A program made the position numbers and the translations under genes. This document shows, one piece after another, positions 6,049-9,496 of a stretch of 9,496 nucleotides of DNA. Below the pieces are notes generated by a model. That model was not told the origin of the DNA and searched no databases. It saw only the letters and a list, made by a program, of their open reading frames with translations. This stretch comes from Planctomycetaceae bacterium. Its GTDB lineage: Bacteria; Planctomycetota; Planctomycetia; Planctomycetales; Planctomycetaceae. Location: the NCBI GenBank assembly GCA_003503535.1, contig DOCI01000177.1, positions 4,734 to 14,229 of the forward strand, given 5' to 3'. Position 1 is the first letter of the stretch. Each line of letters starts with the position of its first letter.

Positions 6049-7848
6049 CTACTCACGTGGACTCTTGTCGGCATTAATTTCAACTTCAAGCGTGAAGTCT
6101 AAAGTCGTTTCACTTGTTGATAACACAGCTTTGCTTCTTTTAAACAGACGAACGATTTTCACAAGAGAATCAATTTCAGTTTCGGCCTCCTCTTGAGTAT
6201 GACCTTCTTTGAGCATATTCTGCGAAATGAGATGCTCTCGATTGTCGAGGACAAGGCGAACCAGTTCTTTGACACTCAGGAGCATTGCTGTGTTTCGAAT
6301 GTCTTCAGTGTCTTCTGCTGGTTCGACACTCAAGCTCTCTTTCGAAGACGCCACGGCTTCTGCCAGTTCGCTGGTTGTGGAGATGATCATCAGGTTGTCG
6401 GAAAAAGCGATTGATGGAGAAAAGTTGTAATTGATGCGTGCTTCCGTATCGGGTTTCTGATCGACTTCGGGCACCATGTTGGTCGTGACCAGTTCGCCAC
6501 CTTCAATCGATTCAAAATCAATTTCCAGCTGGGGCTGACCGTTCATCGCTCCCACAATGTTGAAAAAGCCAATCGCGTTGATGAAGTTTCGCCGAAACTC
6601 CTTCCGGGATACTTTGGGATCTTTCAATTCCGTGACCAGTGCAAACCCCGGAAGTTTGATGGATGGAATCGGTTTATCTTCGGCAAATGTCTGCCGGGCA
6701 ATCACAAATTGCATTTGCGGACTGATGCCTGAAAGCACTTCATCGGCGAAATTGCGACCGGAAAACAGAGTCGAAAGCCCGACATCAGCCTTGGCGAGAT
6801 CGTCGTTGGCTTTTTCATCAAATAAGTCTCCAGCCCGTTGAAACATCTGGCTGAGATCTCGATAGAATGAAATCGTCAACAGATGACCTGGTACATAAAT
6901 CGGAGAGGATGCGGAGCCGGTTCCCTCGGGACCAAAGTAATGATTCCGTTCTTCGGAAATGGAACTTCGATCAAACGGGACGGAAAGCTTGAGCTTCAAA
7001 CCTGAGTCGACTGTCTGCAGTTCTCCAGTCAGATAGGGAGTTTCATGAAAGGCACTGTAAAGTCCACCAAGCAAAAACTCTCCGCCGGGATCATCGGCTT
7101 TGTTACTGTAAATGTTTTCATCCGGATTGGCGGCTCGAGCTGCGTCGATATCGATAAATAACCAGGCAATTGCATCGCCGGTTTTTGCATTGCTGGCATT
7201 CCGAAAGTTCTCTGTGCTTGAGAGCCCAGTATTTGAGTCGTCAATCAATGCATCCAGCATGGAACGTCCAACGTCGCTTTTGTTACCAATCAATATCCAG
7301 TTATTCCAGGTAGCAAACCCAAAATCACTTGCTTTAAAAACTTTTGCTTCACGATATTCAACCTGCTCAAAATGAGGTTCCTGTCCTTTGCTTTTTGCAT
7401 CTCCTTCAATAAGTTCGACCAGAGAGTTTGTGATGTTATTTAATGCTTCCGCATCTTCAGCCTGCATAAGGAGCCCAACTCCATTCGAAACGGGATCGAC
7501 TCCGATGCTGATTCCATGGTGAGTTAATGCGGCCAAAGCCTCGGGCCATTTCTGGCCCAGCTTGGCTTCGACGACTTTCAAAGCAAACTGAAATTTCTGA
7601 AAGTCTTTTCCTTCCATCGACTTCTTGATGGCTGGTATTGTCTTAAGTTCATCAAGCAGTTGGGAAATCTGAGGATTCTGCTGGGCTCCTTTAATTAAAT
7701 CGACAGGTTGATCGATTTCGGCATAGATGATTGTGGTCGCTGGAAAATATCGAGCGGCATCACCTGCAGGAGCTTCAGCATAAATGCCCAGGCTAAATAG
7801 AGCAGCAAGCATTCCTGAGTAAAAAGTCGTTTGAGCGAAAGTCTGCAT
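6049..7848 (-). CDS. exported DUF3352-like protein with two similar halves
   Basis: This is a 599-residue protein. It begins with a short N-terminal hydrophobic signal (TFYSGMLAALFSLGIYAEA), with a likely cleavage near residue 26-28, so it is probably periplasmic. The body has no other membrane segment. The opening YFPATTIIYAEIDQPVDL (34-51) is the kind of sequence seen at the start of DUF3352-like proteins, common in planctomycetes and of unknown function. Residues about 33-293 and 317-592 follow the same order of blocks, which suggests an ancient internal duplication. Cysteines are absent, and the body is rich in acidic and polar residues. The ATG at 7848 has only a weak GGA 11 bases upstream. 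It lies upstream of, and on the same strand as, the DUF1800/DUF1501 operon, with a 151-bp gap that contains a weak hairpin, so it may or may not be part of it. No enzymatic motif was recognised. Confidence 0.75.
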   Translation of the reverse strand: MQTFAQTTFYSGMLAALFSLGIYAEAPAGDAARYFPATTIIYAEIDQPVDLIKGAQQNPQISQLLDELKTIPAIKKSMEGKDFQKFQFALKVVEAKLGQKWPEALAALTHHGISIGVDPVSNGVGLLMQAEDAEALNNITNSLVELIEGDAKSKGQEPHFEQVEYREAKVFKASDFGFATWNNWILIGNKSDVGRSMLDALIDDSNTGLSSTENFRNASNAKTGDAIAWLFIDIDAARAANPDENIYSNKADDPGGEFLLGGLYSAFHETPYLTGELQTVDSGLKLKLSVPFDRSSISEERNHYFGPEGTGSASSPIYVPGHLLTISFYRDLSQMFQRAGDLFDEKANDDLAKADVGLSTLFSGRNFADEVLSGISPQMQFVIARQTFAEDKPIPSIKLPGFALVTELKDPKVSRKEFRRNFINAIGFFNIVGAMNGQPQLEIDFESIEGGELVTTNMVPEVDQKPDTEARINYNFSPSIAFSDNLMIISTTSELAEAVASSKESLSVEPAEDTEDIRNTAMLLSVKELVRLVLDNREHLISQNMLKEGHTQEEAETEIDSLVKIVRLFKRSKAVLSTSETTLDFTLEVEINADKSPRE

Positions 7849-8101
7849 AAAAGCATCATTCCAAAAGAGGGACTGAATTTGGTCTCTTATACTACTTTAT
7901 TGCAGCTCATCTGGTTTCAAAAATACGCCAGAACCGTGTGTCAGTCACGAAAACATCGCCTGAATAATTCTCCCAGTGAGCACAAAAGGGCTGATTTCGA
8001 GAATTTTCGAGGGTTTACGACTCAATAATTGTAATTGAACGCTGCCCTGCTTCTACTGAAATTGTCCATGTTTTTTCCACAATTCCTGCTTGGGCCAGAG
8101 C
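7849..8101. promoter_or_regulatory. divergent intergenic region
   Basis: This 253-bp gap separates the divergent exported-protein and glycosyltransferase genes, so both promoters should lie here. TATAAG on the minus strand (7891-7886) is a possible -10 box for the exported-protein gene, 38 bases ahead of its start; the best -35-like box, TTGAAA, is too far away at 23 bp. On the plus strand TTGAAC (8035-8040) has no good -10 partner. No long repeat or hairpin was seen. Confidence 0.3.
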
Positions 8102-9328
8102 ATGTTATCGACTTCTGAAATCTTATTTTTCCTCCCCTTTATTGCCCTGGCTGTTGGGCAGTATTATCTAATTCTGCAAGTTCGAAAAGCTTTTCGAAAG
8201 CCTTCACCATCTCAGTTTACAGAAGCCAAAGTACCACGAGTATTAATGGTTCTCTCTCTCAAAGGGGCCGATCCGGAGCTCAAATCCTGTCTGAAACGAC
8301 TCTGCTCGCAGGAGTATCCGAACTATTGCTTGCGGCTCGTCATAGACTCGCCTGAGGATCCAGCCTGGCCGATCGTGCGTGAATTCCTGGATGAGAATGC
8401 CGAAGTCAACTGCGAAGTCATCAATCTAGGAAATCGCCAGCCCACCTGCAGCGGAAAAATTTCGGGGATGCTGAGAGGAACCGAGGACCTGGAAGGCTTC
8501 GATCTTGTCGCTTTTGTCGATGGCGACGCTCAAATCGAGCCGTTCTGTTTACGACGGCTCGCAGAAGGGTTAGCCGAACCAGAAGTCGGAGTGGTCACAG
8601 GCAACCGCTGGTATGTGCCTCAGTCTGCTCGGTTAGGAACGTTATGCTGCTACACCTGGAATATGTATGCGGTGCCGATGATGATTGCCGCGAAAATTCC
8701 CTGGGGAGGATGCATGGCGGTTCGTGCTGAAGATTTGCAGCCGGGACCTTTGCGTGACCACTTGAAACGCTCTTTTGGAGAAGACAGTGCGATTGCCTCC
8801 TTTATGCGTGATCAGGGAAAACAGACTCGTTTTTTACCGGACCTGCTCGTACTGAATCATGAGGATTGCGGCATGCAGCAACTTTACAATTTTGTCATAC
8901 GACAATACCTGACCGTACGACTGCATAATCCCCATTGGAAAATTGTAGTGGCCTATAACCTGATTGTCAGCCTGCTGTTCAGTATCGCAATGCTGGGCTC
9001 AATGATTCCCAATTTCTATCAAAATTCATTTTTGGCCGGCCTTACCATCACCACACTTTCGTCACTCGCACTGGCGATCACCATCCAGAACAAGGTTCGC
9101 GATCGTGTGCGAAACATCGCAGGACGATCTATCTTCTGGGTCACCCCGGCTCGTTTCCTGGTCTTTCTCATCTCTATTCCCACGACCATGATGATCAATT
9201 TATTGACGACCGTTCAGTCATTATTCACTAGCGAGCATGTCTGGCGCGGCCTCAAATATCGCTTCGGCGGCGATCCACCCATTCAAGTGATTGAGCCCAA
9301 AGAATCCCGAGTACATTCTGTGGTTTGA
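8102..9328 (+). CDS. family 2 glycosyltransferase, GT21-like, membrane-anchored
   Basis: This 408-residue protein has a GT-A catalytic domain between membrane segments. One N-terminal segment spans about 5-24; three hydrophobic stretches follow near 281-301, 310-328 and 345-371. The catalytic DxD is Asp140-Gly-Asp142 (AFVDGDAQIEP). The motif CSGKISGMLRG (116-126) matches the lysine-bearing block of ceramide-glucosyltransferase-type enzymes, and WGGCMAVR (201-208) and FGEDSAIASFMR (225-236) are the later GT2 motifs. The usual Q/R-x-x-R-W block reads RQYLTVR (267-273), without the Arg-Trp pair. It probably transfers a sugar to a lipid at the inner face of the membrane; donor and acceptor are unknown. 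The ATG at 8102 is preferred to a TTG at 8090, which has no ribosome-binding site; the ATG has only a weak GAG nearby. It is likely monocistronic. Confidence 0.88.
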   Translation: MLSTSEILFFLPFIALAVGQYYLILQVRKAFRKPSPSQFTEAKVPRVLMVLSLKGADPELKSCLKRLCSQEYPNYCLRLVIDSPEDPAWPIVREFLDENAEVNCEVINLGNRQPTCSGKISGMLRGTEDLEGFDLVAFVDGDAQIEPFCLRRLAEGLAEPEVGVVTGNRWYVPQSARLGTLCCYTWNMYAVPMMIAAKIPWGGCMAVRAEDLQPGPLRDHLKRSFGEDSAIASFMRDQGKQTRFLPDLLVLNHEDCGMQQLYNFVIRQYLTVRLHNPHWKIVVAYNLIVSLLFSIAMLGSMIPNFYQNSFLAGLTITTLSSLALAITIQNKVRDRVRNIAGRSIFWVTPARFLVFLISIPTTMMINLLTTVQSLFTSEHVWRGLKYRFGGDPPIQVIEPKESRVHSVV

Positions 9329-9356
9329 GGCAATTTTCGCTTTCACTGTAATCATT

Positions 9357-9414
9357 AAAGAACCACGGATGGACACAGATAAAAGAATCAGGGGTTATCT
9401 GTAATTCCGTCTTT
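9357..9414. repeat. imperfect hairpin, terminator or dispersed repeat
   Basis: This stem-loop follows the glycosyltransferase stop by about 30 bp. The core acagataa (9375-9382) pairs exactly with ttatctgt (9395-9402) around a 12-nt loop. Further out, acgga (9365-9369) pairs with tccgt (9406-9410), and aaag (9357-9360) with cttt (9411-9414), with short bulges. The left arm contains aaccacggatggacacagat, which resembles a repeat I associate with intergenic sequence in many bacteria; that is from memory. It could end glycosyltransferase transcripts. Confidence 0.5.
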
Positions 9415-9496
9415 CAAAGATCACGCTTCCCCCTTCGCTGCTGCTCTAGACTGGGTTCCAAGTGAATACTGAACAACAATCAAACGCGGGTGGCGG
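9415..9496. other. right-edge sequence, no confident gene
   Basis: A minus-strand frame is open from the right edge to a stop at 9421-9423 and would end in AAAKGEA. It could be the C-terminus of a gene convergent with the glycosyltransferase. On the plus strand a GTG at 9462 opens a frame to the edge. Both are too short to judge, and at most one is likely real. Confidence 0.2.

Noticed and set aside
5085..6196. Long plus-strand frames over the DUF1800 gene (179 and 219 residues)
   Set aside because: They are antisense to a well-conserved DUF1800 gene, and neither has a recognisable motif or ribosome-binding site.
1..9496. Defence, phage, CRISPR or mobile-element cassette
   Set aside because: I looked for regularly spaced repeats, transposase or integrase motifs, toxin-antitoxin-sized gene pairs, nuclease or reverse-transcriptase motifs and tRNA-like attachment sites, and saw none. 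The genes present belong to ordinary planctomycete chromosomal families.

Overview
The window looks like a piece of a planctomycete (Planctomycetota) chromosome. The gene families point that way: an FHA protein carrying a motif set familiar from this phylum, a DUF1800/DUF1501 pair, a small lipoprotein with no name, a large exported DUF3352-like protein and several monocistronic genes in mixed orientation. Base composition is moderate and similar throughout. I saw no rRNA, tRNA, CRISPR array, transposase, phage gene or integration site. The window reads as ordinary chromosomal housekeeping and accessory sequence, and I did not find a defence or mobile system in it.

Layout from left to right. 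Positions 1-408 hold no confident gene but contain hairpins and a possible dispersed repeat. An FHA-domain protein (409-825, +) and a small lipoprotein (942-1433, -) converge on a strong 29-bp inverted repeat at 849-926. A divergent gap (1434-1661) separates the lipoprotein from a DJ-1/PfpI protein (1662-2243, +), which is followed 63 bp later by a short Gfo/Idh/MocA-fold protein (2307-3221, +). That protein converges on a minus-strand block across a small hairpin at 3232-3252.

The minus-strand block is transcribed right to left. It runs from a 599-residue exported protein with two similar halves (6049-7848) to DUF1800 (4524-5897) and then DUF1501 (3265-4491). The last two are 32 bp apart and very probably form one operon. 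A second divergent gap (7849-8101) leads to a membrane-anchored family 2 glycosyltransferase (8102-9328, +), which is followed by an imperfect hairpin at 9357-9414.

The clearest functional partnership is DUF1800 with DUF1501: a cytoplasmic-looking helical protein encoded just ahead of a twin-arginine-exported protein of the alkaline-phosphatase superfamily. The other genes look functionally independent. The points most worth following up are the apparent loss of both catalytic residues in the Gfo/Idh/MocA-fold protein, the whole-length internal duplication of the exported protein, and the long inverted repeat between the convergent genes. Several start codons are set by Shine-Dalgarno position at sites different from the longest open frame, and these are noted gene by gene.
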